Made by a program: the position numbers and the translations under genes. This document shows, in pieces, positions 7,819 through 15,204 of a DNA stretch of 45,034 nucleotides. Source of the stretch: an uncultured Clostridia bacterium (GTDB taxonomy: Bacteria > Bacillota > Clostridia > Oscillospirales > Ruminococcaceae); contig CAMMMX010000023.1 in the NCBI GenBank assembly GCA_946498095.1, positions 1 through 45,034 of the forward strand. Direction: 5' to 3'. Numbering within the stretch: the stretch's first letter is position 1; each line of letters opens with the position of its first letter. The notes under the pieces were generated by a model that did no database searches, was not told where the DNA came from, and saw nothing but the letters and a program-made list of their open reading frames with translations.

Positions 7819-8049
7819 CTAGATCGTGGGAGCCTGCAGCCGCGTATGCACCAGCTCCGGAAGGAGGGGGCATTCGGTGATGGCGATATCCTGATAGGCG
7901 TTTTGCCGCCCGGTTATCCTGGCACGCTGCATAGCGTCGCGGATTTCAGCGTCGGCCGCAGGCAGGGAAAGCTCTGCGTAGTAGTAATCCACGCCAGTGG
8001 TTGAGTTTTCTGTAATCAGTTCAATTTGCATGGTTTTCTGCTGTTCCAT
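7819..8049 (-). CDS. N-terminal part of the amber-split element protein
   Basis: These 76 residues begin MEQQKTMQIELITENSTTGV. They are followed by LPAADAEIRDAMQRARI, then end in LQAPTI and a TAG. The frame continues without another stop into the 400-residue frame downstream. The start has a strong AGGTGA site, which also contains the stop codon of the preceding 26-residue frame. In my recollection, relatives read through this point as one protein of more than 500 residues, so this is probably a fragment or a leaky amber product. Confidence 0.55.
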   Translation of the reverse strand: MEQQKTMQIELITENSTTGVDYYYAELSLPAADAEIRDAMQRARITGRQNAYQDIAITECPLLPELVHTRLQAPTI

Positions 8050-8052
8050 ATA

Positions 8053-8133
8053 TCACCTCACATGGTCTGCATTGGCGCTGCTTAACAGTTCATTCAAATG
8101 GTACTGGATCATTTCCGTGTTTGAATGAAACAT
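8053..8133 (-). CDS. 26-residue small protein coupled to the next gene
   Basis: A strong site (CGAGGTGAATATTTT) precedes an ATG that opens MFHSNTEMIQYHLNELLSSA plus six residues. Its stop lies in AGGTGA, which is the ribosome-binding site of the gene at 7819-8049, so coupled translation is likely. The peptide is amphipathic-helical in character. The family is not known to me. Confidence 0.5.
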   Translation of the reverse strand: MFHSNTEMIQYHLNELLSSANADHVR

Positions 8134-8174
8134 AAAATATTCACCTCGTTTGATAGGATAATCGTGACGCCTCA

Positions 8175-9191
8175 TCAAGTGAGTGCCTGTGCAGAATGGT
8201 CCAGCCAATGAGATCGGTCCATTTCCCGTATCTCTTTCTCGCTGAAAAAGCGGTAGTCCTCGTTTTCCTTACAGAAATCCACATATAGCCTGCCACCCAC
8301 GACGCGGATATCCTCCTGCCGGAAATGCTCTCCCCAGCCGTGCTCCAGCTCGTTTTTCCATTCTCCGGAGAGCGCGTCCAGGTCCGCTTGGGTAATCCAT
8401 CCTCTTTTGTAAATGCGCAGGCATCCCCACAACTCGCCGCCGTGAGTCTCTACTGTAGGGTATACGGAGTCGACCTGCTTTTTAATCGTGTCGGGAAGGC
8501 GGGAGCGTTCAATAAAGCCGTTTGCAGGTAGATATGTGCCAATATCAAAGGTGATCCGGTCGGCGATCTCCTGTTCATATTCCGCCATATCTTCGGCGTC
8601 CAGTTCTATGCCGTCCTCTGTTTTGCAAGCCAGCGGCATGTAGATTTTGAAAGAACCAGGTTCAGGAATGAGCCAGCCCTCGCTGGTGGAATATGCAGGG
8701 TGCTGTTGAAGCATGGCCGCCCCATTTTTCTTAAAATCAATATATGGAGCAAGGTCCGCGCTCAGTAATGCGGGACGTTGGGAAAAGCACCATTTCCCGT
8801 AGCCTTCCTCACTGTTATCCTGTGACAGCAGCATATAGCAATGCCGGTGCTCGATGCGCTCTTTGAGCTGCTGCGGGCCTTCTTTCCCAAACGCCTCCAG
8901 CACCACCAGCAGGTTGCTGCCCTCCTTATCCTCATTCAAAGCCTTTTCAACGGCCCATCCGATATCGTTCATGAGGGAGACGTCGTCCGCATAGTCCATT
9001 TTCTCCAGTACCCGCAACGGTGAGTTCATCTGTGTAATTTCACATTCAGAAAACGTCTTGACGCCGAGCTGGTCGCGCACAGCACGCAGTTCTTCGTCCG
9101 TTTTGGGCAGGATCAGGATATAGTCGTCCTCGCAGAGCGTATCCAGATAGGCAGACCGAAGTTGGAGACGTATGACCTGTGACTTTGACAT
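8175..9191 (-). CDS. Conjugative-element protein of unknown function (338 aa)
   Basis: This soluble acidic protein shows no signal or membrane span. The N-terminal third (LQLRSAYLDTLCEDDYILIL) resembles domains that recur in element-borne polyvalent or antirestriction-associated proteins. The C-terminal third contains ELWGCLRIYKRGWITQADLD and a GWGEHF segment, which I associate with element DUFs but cannot name securely. It is preceded by the DUF4240 locus and followed by the 26-residue gene. The start ATG lies directly after the upstream stop. Function is unknown. Confidence 0.6.
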   Translation of the reverse strand: MSKSQVIRLQLRSAYLDTLCEDDYILILPKTDEELRAVRDQLGVKTFSECEITQMNSPLRVLEKMDYADDVSLMNDIGWAVEKALNEDKEGSNLLVVLEAFGKEGPQQLKERIEHRHCYMLLSQDNSEEGYGKWCFSQRPALLSADLAPYIDFKKNGAAMLQQHPAYSTSEGWLIPEPGSFKIYMPLACKTEDGIELDAEDMAEYEQEIADRITFDIGTYLPANGFIERSRLPDTIKKQVDSVYPTVETHGGELWGCLRIYKRGWITQADLDALSGEWKNELEHGWGEHFRQEDIRVVGGRLYVDFCKENEDYRFFSEKEIREMDRSHWLDHSAQALT

Positions 9192-9527
9192 CTACATTTC
9201 CACCAGTGCATAGCCGTGCGCACAGTATTTGTTATACAGCGCCGGGACCGCCTGCTGCAGGGCTTCAGATGTCCAGCGGCGCAGGTGCGGGATCGGCTGC
9301 TCAAATTCGAGCCCAGCCCGGATTTCTTCTTTATATGCTTCACTTAGAGGATAGTCCTTTGCAGCCTTATAAACGTCATAGGTGTTCAGCCTGCTTTCAA
9401 GCATCTGATACAGGCACTTCACAGCCGGGTCTTTGGACGGAAAAGGTTTCTGATAGGTACAGTGGTAATCAAGTATTTGCTGCGCCAGCTCGACGCCTTT
9501 GGGTGTAAGCGAGAAATACTTGTTTTT
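9192..9527 (-). pseudogene. Out-of-frame C-terminal part of the DUF4240 gene
   Basis: This open segment encodes NKYFSLTPKGVELAQQILDY and continues to a natural-looking end (CAHGYALVEM) at 9192. It is in the +1 frame relative to the DUF4240 gene. The switch is at a run of seven A residues (minus strand; 9522-9528). With six A residues the two frames join as one protein. The only internal start is a GTG at 9422, so without slippage this part is probably not translated. Confidence 0.55.
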
Positions 9528-9948
9528 TTAAGGCTCCCTCCAAGCCTTCCTGTTCCAGCAGGCTTTTCGCCTCGTAGGCGTATGAGGCTATATATCCGTA
9601 ATTTTCAAACTGTGTCACATACGGCTCCGGGTCGATTTCAATCTCTGCCAGTGAGTCTGCTTTTTTCAAAGCGTTTTTGTACGCATCCTCGCCAAGCGAG
9701 ACCAGCCAGGCCCGGAAATCTGTAAACCCGTCGTCGCTGATGCCGTCGTTGATGGCACAGGCGGCCGCTACAAGGTTGGGGGTATCGGCGAAATCCATAT
9801 ACATCTTTAAATAGTTATGGAAATCCATAATTTCCCACGTCGGATATTCCAGCAGCTTTTTCTGCATGGTGAGCAGGATGCCGTCCTGTGTCCGGTCGGA
9901 TTCCTTATTGACGGTATCGATCAGGTTCCAGAATTGTTCTTTATTCAT
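9469..9948 (-). CDS. DUF4240-domain protein, frameshifted near its end
   Basis: This 159-residue frame starts at the ATG in GAGGATGCAGGAATG, overlapping the upstream stop by four bases. The DUF4240 signature is clear: KEQFWNLIDTVNKE at residues 3-16 and GISDDGFTDFRAWLVSLGED at about 70-89. A tail YGYIASYAYEAKSLLEQEG follows. The last residues (KKQVFLAYTQRRRAGAANT) arise from the shift at the A7 run and look unnatural. DUF4240 proteins are soluble and uncharacterised. Confidence 0.75.
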   Translation of the reverse strand: MNKEQFWNLIDTVNKESDRTQDGILLTMQKKLLEYPTWEIMDFHNYLKMYMDFADTPNLVAAACAINDGISDDGFTDFRAWLVSLGEDAYKNALKKADSLAEIEIDPEPYVTQFENYGYIASYAYEAKSLLEQEGLEGALKKQVFLAYTQRRRAGAANT

Positions 9949-10547
9949 TCCTGCATCCTCCTGTCTGTGTCGGTATATGCCGCAAGGCCGTATCGCCGGA
10001 GCGTCATCGCCTCGCACAAAATTCCAAACAGCTGCGGCGACACGATCTCCTTATCCGCCAGATCGCGGACGGTGATGTGTTTGCTGCCGCAGTACAGGTC
10101 CTTTGCGGTCATGAACAGGGTATAGGCTTCCGGGCTGACGTCTCCCAGCCGGATTCCCTGGAACTGAATATCGGCCGCATGCACATTCTGACGGGTTCGC
10201 GCCCAAAGGCGGCAATCAGCTGTCAGCAGGTACAGGGCGCACAGCATGGCGGCCGTAGGATTTTCTCTTTTCTGCAGCTCCTTTTGGAATAGGGCCTGAT
10301 GCCTTTGTCCTCGGTAGTTCATCGCTTGTTCTTTCCTTTCTGTGAGATAATCTTCCATACGGGCTTGAAAGGCCGGGCTGCAAATGTGGCACATGGTGTT
10401 GCGGATCAGCTCGGCATGGGGAAGGCCGTCTGGAGGCAAATCTTTATTGTCATATACCCGCAGGCCGCAGCCGCGTGGTGTAAAATTGGGGATCATCTGC
10501 ATCATCTTTTCAAGACGGAGCAGTTCCGGATCGAATATGAAAAACAC
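9945..10547 (-). CDS. Element protein of unknown function (DUF6075-like)
   Basis: This 200-residue protein starts at a GTG with a GAAGGTGA site. The C-terminal half contains SPEAYTLFMTAKDLYCGSKH and LFGILCEAMTLRRYGLAAY, a layout I associate with DUF6075-type proteins of conjugative elements. Two Cys residues in MCHICS (about residues 52-57) are conspicuous. It is the first gene of the coupled series running down to 5562. Function is unknown. Confidence 0.6.
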   Translation of the reverse strand: MFFIFDPELLRLEKMMQMIPNFTPRGCGLRVYDNKDLPPDGLPHAELIRNTMCHICSPAFQARMEDYLTERKEQAMNYRGQRHQALFQKELQKRENPTAAMLCALYLLTADCRLWARTRQNVHAADIQFQGIRLGDVSPEAYTLFMTAKDLYCGSKHITVRDLADKEIVSPQLFGILCEAMTLRRYGLAAYTDTDRRMQE

Positions 10548-10574
10548 AGGGTTTCACCTTCGCTTTCTTTCTGA

Positions 10575-10640
10575 AAATACAAAAAGCCCGCAGCTTTTAT
10601 CTATAAGGGCAAATGACTGCCGCTTAAAAGCTGCGGGCTT
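10575..10640 (-). terminator. Intrinsic terminator after the OB-like gene
   Basis: Sixteen-base perfect arms (AAGCCCGCAGCTTTTA and its complement) flank a 25-base loop. On the minus strand they are followed by TTTTTGTATTTT. It lies 9 bases after the gene ending at 10649. Confidence 0.8.
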
Positions 10641-10648
10641 CAATGACT

Positions 10649-10894
10649 TTATACTTTTTTATCGGGGAGGATTTCCAGGCCGATGACCTGCACATACGAT
10701 GTCCCGTCGCGTTCCCGTATAAGCCCGGTCACGATGACCGGATCGCCTTCCATCAGCAGGCTGTGAAAAACCGCCGATTTTAGGCCGTCAATGACGCATA
10801 GCGTACTGCCGTCCGCCTGCATACAGTCAAACGAGATTCCTGTGCCATCCGCCTGAATATTGCGGATACTGCCTGTTATCATGACTTCTTTCAT
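10649..10894 (-). CDS. Small OB-fold-like protein
   Basis: This 81-residue protein is all-beta in appearance: MKEVMITGSIRNIQ, SFDCMQADGSTLCVIDGL, then GDPVIVTGLIRERDGTSYVQ. The pattern resembles a minimal OB fold, as in single-strand DNA or RNA binders. I prefer the ATG at 10894, which follows GAGGGGAAGCTT, to the ATG five codons upstream that overlaps the preceding stop. A nucleic-acid-binding role is inference only. Confidence 0.55.
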   Translation of the reverse strand: MKEVMITGSIRNIQADGTGISFDCMQADGSTLCVIDGLKSAVFHSLLMEGDPVIVTGLIRERDGTSYVQVIGLEILPDKKV

Positions 10895-10905
10895 AAGCTT
10901 CCCCC

Positions 10906-11943
10906 TCACATACTCATGACCATACCGGCTGCGGGTTCCTCTGTCTCCAGCGCCGGTCGGATGTCGTTGTGTCTCTGGCTGTGTACCTCTGCCTGCCTCT
11001 GCTGGGCTGTGGGCGCGGCCTGCTGCTCGCTGGCCTGCTGTGCCTTCTTCTGCGCCTGCAAATTCTTCGCCATTTGTTCGCTCAGGATGGCGTCCTCAAA
11101 ATTGCAGTTAAAATATTGCACACTGTGTTGCCGTGATCCGGTAAAGTCGGCGTGCGCCATCGTTTTATAGTTCTGCATCGTGACCTGATCCAATTGGGTG
11201 TCGTTAAAACGGGCATGCGACATATTCGAGCCAATCAACTTACTATTGAAAATCTGCGAACCGGACAGGTCCATACCGGCAATGCTTCCCAGCACACAGT
11301 TCTCAAGTCTCGACCCTTTGCAAATGACGCCACTCAGGTCATAGGCTGACAAATCCATATCCCGGATTTCAAGGCCGCTTAAATTGGCCCGGTGGTCCGG
11401 GATACTGGCGGCGAATTCCCGCTGCTTTTCTTCACTCGCGCCGAACAGCTCCCGCGCCTTTTTGAGAAGGTCCTCACGTTCCTTCAGCCATTGCTGGTGC
11501 TGGGAAAGGCGGGCTGTCACTTCTTCCTTTGAGGCTTTAATTTTGGAAATATCCGAGACGGTCTGTCCGTCGTTTGCCGCAAAGTCCCGAACCATATTCG
11601 GCAGGTTTTTTAACAGTGACTTGAGTTTCCTGTTGCTTCTTAAAACCAGCGAATTGCTCTGCACCTGCAGGCGGTAGCAATCCAAAACAGCGGGCGGGTA
11701 CCCATATTTGTTGACCAGCAGGTTGCGGGTAGCTGCGTACAGCGCGTTTGCCTGATCCTCCGGCTTCAAAATATGGCGCATAAACTGGCACGTCTTATCA
11801 AACGCCTTTTTCGGAGGGCAGGGCTGGTTTCTCGGGTTGCTCGCTAACACATTCGCTATCGCTGCGCCGCCGTAGGGCAGGCTATTGATGGCGTCCACAT
11901 ATATCTCATTCATAAGGCCGCCGTTCATCTTGATTTTGGGCAT
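10906..11943 (-). CDS. Pentapeptide-repeat protein
   Basis: This 345-residue protein has three parts. An N-terminal part of about 130 residues ends in a basic segment (RSNRKLKSLLKNLPNMVRDF). A coiled-coil-like segment covers about 135-175. A run of pentapeptide-type repeats at about 185-275 includes LSGLEIRDMDLSAYDLSGVI and MDLSGSQIFNSKLIGSNMSH. The tail is Gln/Ala-rich. Right-handed beta-helix proteins of this kind can mimic DNA or act as scaffolds; in mobile elements an anti-defence role is possible but unproven. An AAAGGAAGAAAGCC site precedes the ATG. Confidence 0.75.
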   Translation of the reverse strand: MPKIKMNGGLMNEIYVDAINSLPYGGAAIANVLASNPRNQPCPPKKAFDKTCQFMRHILKPEDQANALYAATRNLLVNKYGYPPAVLDCYRLQVQSNSLVLRSNRKLKSLLKNLPNMVRDFAANDGQTVSDISKIKASKEEVTARLSQHQQWLKEREDLLKKARELFGASEEKQREFAASIPDHRANLSGLEIRDMDLSAYDLSGVICKGSRLENCVLGSIAGMDLSGSQIFNSKLIGSNMSHARFNDTQLDQVTMQNYKTMAHADFTGSRQHSVQYFNCNFEDAILSEQMAKNLQAQKKAQQASEQQAAPTAQQRQAEVHSQRHNDIRPALETEEPAAGMVMSM

Positions 11944-11960
11944 GGCTTTCTTCCTTTCTT

Positions 11961-11997
11961 AAAAAATTAGCCTGCGGTTTTTATGAATACCGCAGGC
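11961..11997 (-). terminator. Intrinsic terminator after the 216-residue gene
   Basis: Arms GCCTGCGGT / ACCGCAGGC are followed on the minus strand by AATTTTTT. It sits 7 bases after the stop at 12004 and separates that gene from the pentapeptide-repeat gene. Confidence 0.8.
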
Positions 11998-12003
11998 GTC
12001 TAT

Positions 12004-12654
12004 TTACATATTCTGTTGGGAGGCATTGCTTGGCGATTCTGCAGCGTGGATGTCCGGCACGGCGTTTGCAATCTGCCACATCATTTCTTTGAGATTCCGT
12101 TCCTGCCCGTAGGTCAGGCTCTCATTGTTCTCTGCCGTATAACAAAGGCAGCTATACAGCTTCCTGAGCTGCTCATCGCTGAATACCCGCACTTTGTCTA
12201 TAAGGCCGGATCGGGTGATGAAGGATTCCTTGACATATTCATAATCGGGGGAGTAATCTCCGACTTCGACATGCTTCCGGTCGTCAGACTCAATCCACGT
12301 CGTGAACATATATCCGTGGTATTTGTCTTCCCGGCCTGCCATTACAATCCCGTTGTTGTATGACGCCAGCCTGCGGAATTCCCTTACTCCTTCGGCCTCC
12401 ATCGGCGGGGCAGCGTCATATGCGCGGACATATTCCGCCGCTTTGTGAATAAGGTCATTCACTTTATAATACTGAGCGAGGCGTTCTTCAGGCTGATGGT
12501 TTTCCTCCCGAAAGAAAACGATTTTGTTTTTATGGAGGGAGAGCAATTCTGTCCCCTCGTAGTCAATATTCAACCGGCCGGATCTTTCGTCGTACCTTGA
12601 TGTACAGTTTAATTCTGGCAGCCGCCGGCTAACTTCTTTTTGCAGGCTGGTCAT
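12004..12654 (-). CDS. Element protein of unknown function (216 aa)
   Basis: This soluble protein begins MTSLQKEVSRRLPELNCTSR and has a strand-rich N-terminal half (LNIDYEGTELLSLHKNKIVF). A central part contains NNGIVMAGREDKYHGYMFTT and a C-terminal helical part LKEMMWQIANAVP. An AAAGGAGGATACTGA site precedes the ATG. It is the first gene of the element from this end and is transcribed as its own unit. No function is recognised. Confidence 0.6.
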   Translation of the reverse strand: MTSLQKEVSRRLPELNCTSRYDERSGRLNIDYEGTELLSLHKNKIVFFREENHQPEERLAQYYKVNDLIHKAAEYVRAYDAAPPMEAEGVREFRRLASYNNGIVMAGREDKYHGYMFTTWIESDDRKHVEVGDYSPDYEYVKESFITRSGLIDKVRVFSDEQLRKLYSCLCYTAENNESLTYGQERNLKEMMWQIANAVPDIHAAESPSNASQQNM

Positions 12655-12738
12655 TCAGTATCCTCCTTTGCCATGCGCTTGAAATGATAAATCTCCCGTG
12701 TTGTATCTTCTGCTGGGGAACTTCTGGGTAAAATATAA

Positions 12739-12766
12739 GGCGGGTAAACTTTTCAGCTTACCCGCC
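12739..12766. terminator. Hairpin in the element-end intergenic region
   Basis: Arms GGCGGGTAA / TTACCCGCC surround an 10-base loop upstream of the 216-residue gene. On the minus strand TATATTTT follows, so it could be an attenuator or terminator in the leader of that gene. The 350-base stretch around it (12655-13004) has no credible gene. Confidence 0.45.
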
Positions 12767-12872
12767 TGTTTCTGGATTCTTTTTCTGTTTCCGTCCGTTC
12801 AAACCTCGCAAAAACCTCTTTTTGCCCCGTTCCGAGCCCTTTGTCTCGTCTCAAAAAACGCCCCTGAAAATA

Positions 12873-12905
12873 CCAAAAACCTCCGATAAAATCGGAGGTT
12901 TTTGG
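12873..12905. terminator. Perfect 15-base-arm terminator hairpin
   Basis: CCAAAAACCTCCGAT, a three-A loop and the exact complement form a strong stem with T-rich sides in both directions. It probably insulates the element gene from transcription entering from the acetyltransferase gene side. Confidence 0.7.
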
Positions 12906-12968
12906 GGTGCGATCCGTTTTGTCACACCTTTATGTCTAAGCCACATGAAAAAGATATTTTAGCGTTTT

Positions 12969-12991
12969 CGGAGGTGGGAGTTGAACTCACG
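12969..12991 (-). other. tRNA 3'-end-like fragment (possible attachment site)
   Basis: Read on the minus strand this gives CGTGAGTTCAACTCCCACCT plus CCG. This resembles a tRNA T arm with TTCAACT loop followed by an acceptor strand, with one A-C mismatch in the stem. No 5' tRNA half is present; the acetyltransferase gene occupies that side. Element insertion in tRNA genes leaves such fragments, but the match could be chance. Confidence 0.35.
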
Positions 12992-13004
12992 TAAGGGAGA
13001 TTGG

Positions 13005-13535
13005 TTATTTGGAAAAATACTGCTCTCTGGTAATTAATAGTTCAATATTATCGTTTTCTTTGTTGTATTCTTTAAAACCAGCTGCAAGATGTGTTCGAAC
13101 AGCAGCCGTCCGATTCACTTCAAAACTATTATGGACAGCATCGACATTTAAGTTCACAAAGGCATACTCTAGAAGCAATTTCAACGCCTCGACCGCATAA
13201 CCTTGCCCTCGAAATTTAGCATCTAAAACGATTCCCATTTCATGCCACGGTGCAGCATTACTTCTATGGATATTAACCTCACCAATAAACTTGCCATCAT
13301 GCGACCGTGTTATATAGGCATAAAATCGTTCTGGTTCTTGACCAATGAACCAGTCGTACCAGTTTTTCCATTGCTCTTCGGGAAAATCAATACAACCGCT
13401 ATCTTTGTGATATCCTCTAAAATCCAAATCATATCCCTTATTATAGTCCATGGTAGCAGCGTCATTTAGCAATTGTTGTCGATACCATAAATCACGGTAT
13501 TGAGGAATATACAATTTTAATTGACTATCTAACAC
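13005..13535 (-). CDS. GNAT-family N-acetyltransferase
   Basis: This 176-residue protein has the GNAT fold: central strands GKFIGEVNIHRSNAAPWHEM and the acetyl-CoA loop FRGQGYAVEALKLLLEYAF (an R/Q-x-x-G-x-A/G type motif). A later strand (VDAVHNSFEVNRTAAVR) and AAGFKEY follow, as in RimJ/RimL-like enzymes. I chose the GTG at 13535, which follows GGAGAGTTGTTTT. A TTG five codons upstream is possible. Visibly more AT-rich than both flanks, it is probably an acquired cargo gene at the element junction. The substrate is unknown. Confidence 0.75.
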   Translation of the reverse strand: MLDSQLKLYIPQYRDLWYRQQLLNDAATMDYNKGYDLDFRGYHKDSGCIDFPEEQWKNWYDWFIGQEPERFYAYITRSHDGKFIGEVNIHRSNAAPWHEMGIVLDAKFRGQGYAVEALKLLLEYAFVNLNVDAVHNSFEVNRTAAVRTHLAAGFKEYNKENDNIELLITREQYFSK

Positions 13536-13659
13536 AAAACAACTCTCCAATTACCACATATAATAATATTTTGATTCAAATATATCATTATTTAGTATGA
13601 AAATCAATTGCTATGCAGAACAAAGCTATCAATTTTTTCACTTGATTCTCTTTTCACTA

Positions 13660-13694
13660 GAAACGGCAATTTTCTGATCGAAAATTGCCGTTTC
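13660..13694. repeat. Perfect 15-base inverted repeat
   Basis: GAAACGGCAATTTTC, a five-base loop and its exact complement lie between the acetyltransferase and tRNA-Ala genes. There is no strong T run on either side, so it is a weak terminator candidate. A protein-binding or element-derived palindrome is also possible. Confidence 0.5.
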
Positions 13695-13749
13695 TATTTG
13701 TGTGAACGTTACGGAATAGATATTTTTTAAAGAACGAATAACAACGAAA

Positions 13750-13784
13750 AAAGCTACATTTTGATTTCTCAAAATGTAGCTTTT
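13750..13784 (-). terminator. Terminator of the tRNA-Ala transcript
   Basis: A 14-base stem (AAGCTACATTTTGA and its complement) is followed on the minus strand by TTTTTTCG. It begins five bases after the tRNA CCA end. Confidence 0.8.
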
Positions 13785-13788
13785 AACT

Positions 13789-13864
<76 letters not shown>

Positions 13865-14032
13865 ATAACCACGTGTAGTATTTTAACATAAATCCGAATT
13901 GATTGCAAGCATTTCCTGGTTCTTTCACACATTTTCGGAATAGTATCTAATTATTTTTTTGATTATATTCTATTTTATGATGATTTAACAACATCAAACA
14001 TACTTCATATGGAAATAGGCTGATGAGCAAGG

Positions 14033-14617
14033 TTATCCCCCACCCGTCAATAAATAGGCCACGAGCCCAACTCCCCCGCTTCCTAACATCACAAAGATCG
14101 GATTAATTTTCCACTTGCGCAAAATCAGAAATCCGGTGAGAAAAAGAACAACCGCTACCCAGTCAATATGTTGCAAACGCAGCGCGAGCCAGGAATCTGT
14201 ACGATTCTGAGCCAGTGACGACAATAAAATCGATAATCCAGCGGATGCTATCATCGATACCACTGCAGGACGTAATGCTGTCAAAGCGCCGTCAACAACA
14301 AGGAGATTTTTATATTTGAGATAGAAATAGCCGATTGCTAGTACAATGATGCATGAAGGCGCAACACATCCGAACGTTGCCACAATTGCGCCCGGCAGCT
14401 GTGCAATCCGCATTCCGACGAAGGTGGCAGCGTTAATAGCAATCGGACCAGGTGTCATCTGCGATATGGTCACAACATCCACGAAATCCGTCATAGAGAG
14501 CCAGTGGTGCAGCTCTACCACCTGCTCCTGGATCAGCGGCATCGACGCGTACCCACCGCCGATGCTGAACAATCCAATTTGAAAAAAACTCCAAAACAGC
14601 TTTAGCAACGTCATCAA
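14033..14617 (-). CDS. chrA: Chromate transporter family protein, second half-size subunit
   Basis: This 194-residue hydrophobic protein has the ChrA domain hallmarks: FSIGGGYASMPLIQEQ at about residues 16-31 and SQMTPGPIAINAATFVG near 51-67. Half-size ChrA proteins occur as adjacent pairs that form one antiporter for chromate or possibly other oxyanions. It overlaps the first subunit gene by four bases (ATGA). There is no sign of a chromate-specific regulator, so the real substrate may differ. Confidence 0.85.
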   Translation of the reverse strand: MMTLLKLFWSFFQIGLFSIGGGYASMPLIQEQVVELHHWLSMTDFVDVVTISQMTPGPIAINAATFVGMRIAQLPGAIVATFGCVAPSCIIVLAIGYFYLKYKNLLVVDGALTALRPAVVSMIASAGLSILLSSLAQNRTDSWLALRLQHIDWVAVVLFLTGFLILRKWKINPIFVMLGSGGVGLVAYLLTGGG

Positions 14618-15189
14618 TGTTCCTGCCCCCGTTTCCTGCCCTTCAGGAGCAGTGCATAAAGGATCCCAACAGCAGCACAGACCAATACAACTAGTATCGC
14701 GTTGACTTCAAAAACAAAGACTGCCACAAAAGTCAGAAGCATGACAGCAATTTGGAAAAGGTTTCGAGCACTTACTACATCCCGGGCCATGGTCACTACA
14801 ACATCAGCGATAACCGCAGCAACGCCCGCTCCCATCCCCTTGAGCACCAAGTTTACCAGACGGTTATCTTGGAACGCTTGGTAAAACAACGCTACCACTG
14901 ACAGAATAAGCAAGGGCGGCAATACCGTGGCAACCAATGTAACAAAAGCCCCGAAAAAGCCTGCCAAACGATACCCCACCAATAGAGATGCATTGACCGC
15001 CATTGCTCCAGGAGTTGACTGTGAGATAGCGGTAAAATCGAGCATTTCCTCCTCGGAAATCCAGTTGTACTGCTCTACAAATTTTTTCCGCATCAGCGGA
15101 ATGATGACATATCCTCCACCAAATGTAAAAGCGCTGAGGGAAAAGGTGGAGAGGAACAGCTTACAGAAAAAACGAAAATCATGATTCAC
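14614..15189 (-). CDS. chrA: Chromate transporter family protein, first half-size subunit
   Basis: This 191-residue membrane protein carries FTFGGGYVIIPLMRKKFVEQ at about residues 21-40 and SQSTPGAMAVNASLLVG at about 56-72. Both align with the same motifs of the partner encoded immediately downstream. About five to six spans are visible. The gene follows yqeY by 15 bases and may share the promoter at 15696-15724. Confidence 0.85.
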   Translation of the reverse strand: MNHDFRFFCKLFLSTFSLSAFTFGGGYVIIPLMRKKFVEQYNWISEEEMLDFTAISQSTPGAMAVNASLLVGYRLAGFFGAFVTLVATVLPPLLILSVVALFYQAFQDNRLVNLVLKGMGAGVAAVIADVVVTMARDVVSARNLFQIAVMLLTFVAVFVFEVNAILVVLVCAAVGILYALLLKGRKRGQEH

Positions 15190-15204
15190 AGAAATACCTC
15201 ACGC

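Larger units (their letters stand above)
1..12990 (-). mobile_element. Partial integrative and conjugative element (one end)
   Basis: All credible genes from the left edge to about 12.65 kb run on the minus strand in tightly packed or ATGA-overlapping units. Their content is typical of Firmicutes conjugative elements: an orphan adenine methylase, AbrB-like regulators, SpoVG-like protein, DUF4240 and DUF3849-like proteins, a pentapeptide-repeat protein and a Flp-type pilus module. To the right, tRNA-Ala, yqeY and pfk are ordinary chromosome. No integrase, relaxase or coupling protein is in view; they would lie further left. The right boundary is set by eye near a tRNA-like fragment at 12969-12991 and is inferred. 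Confidence 0.7.
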
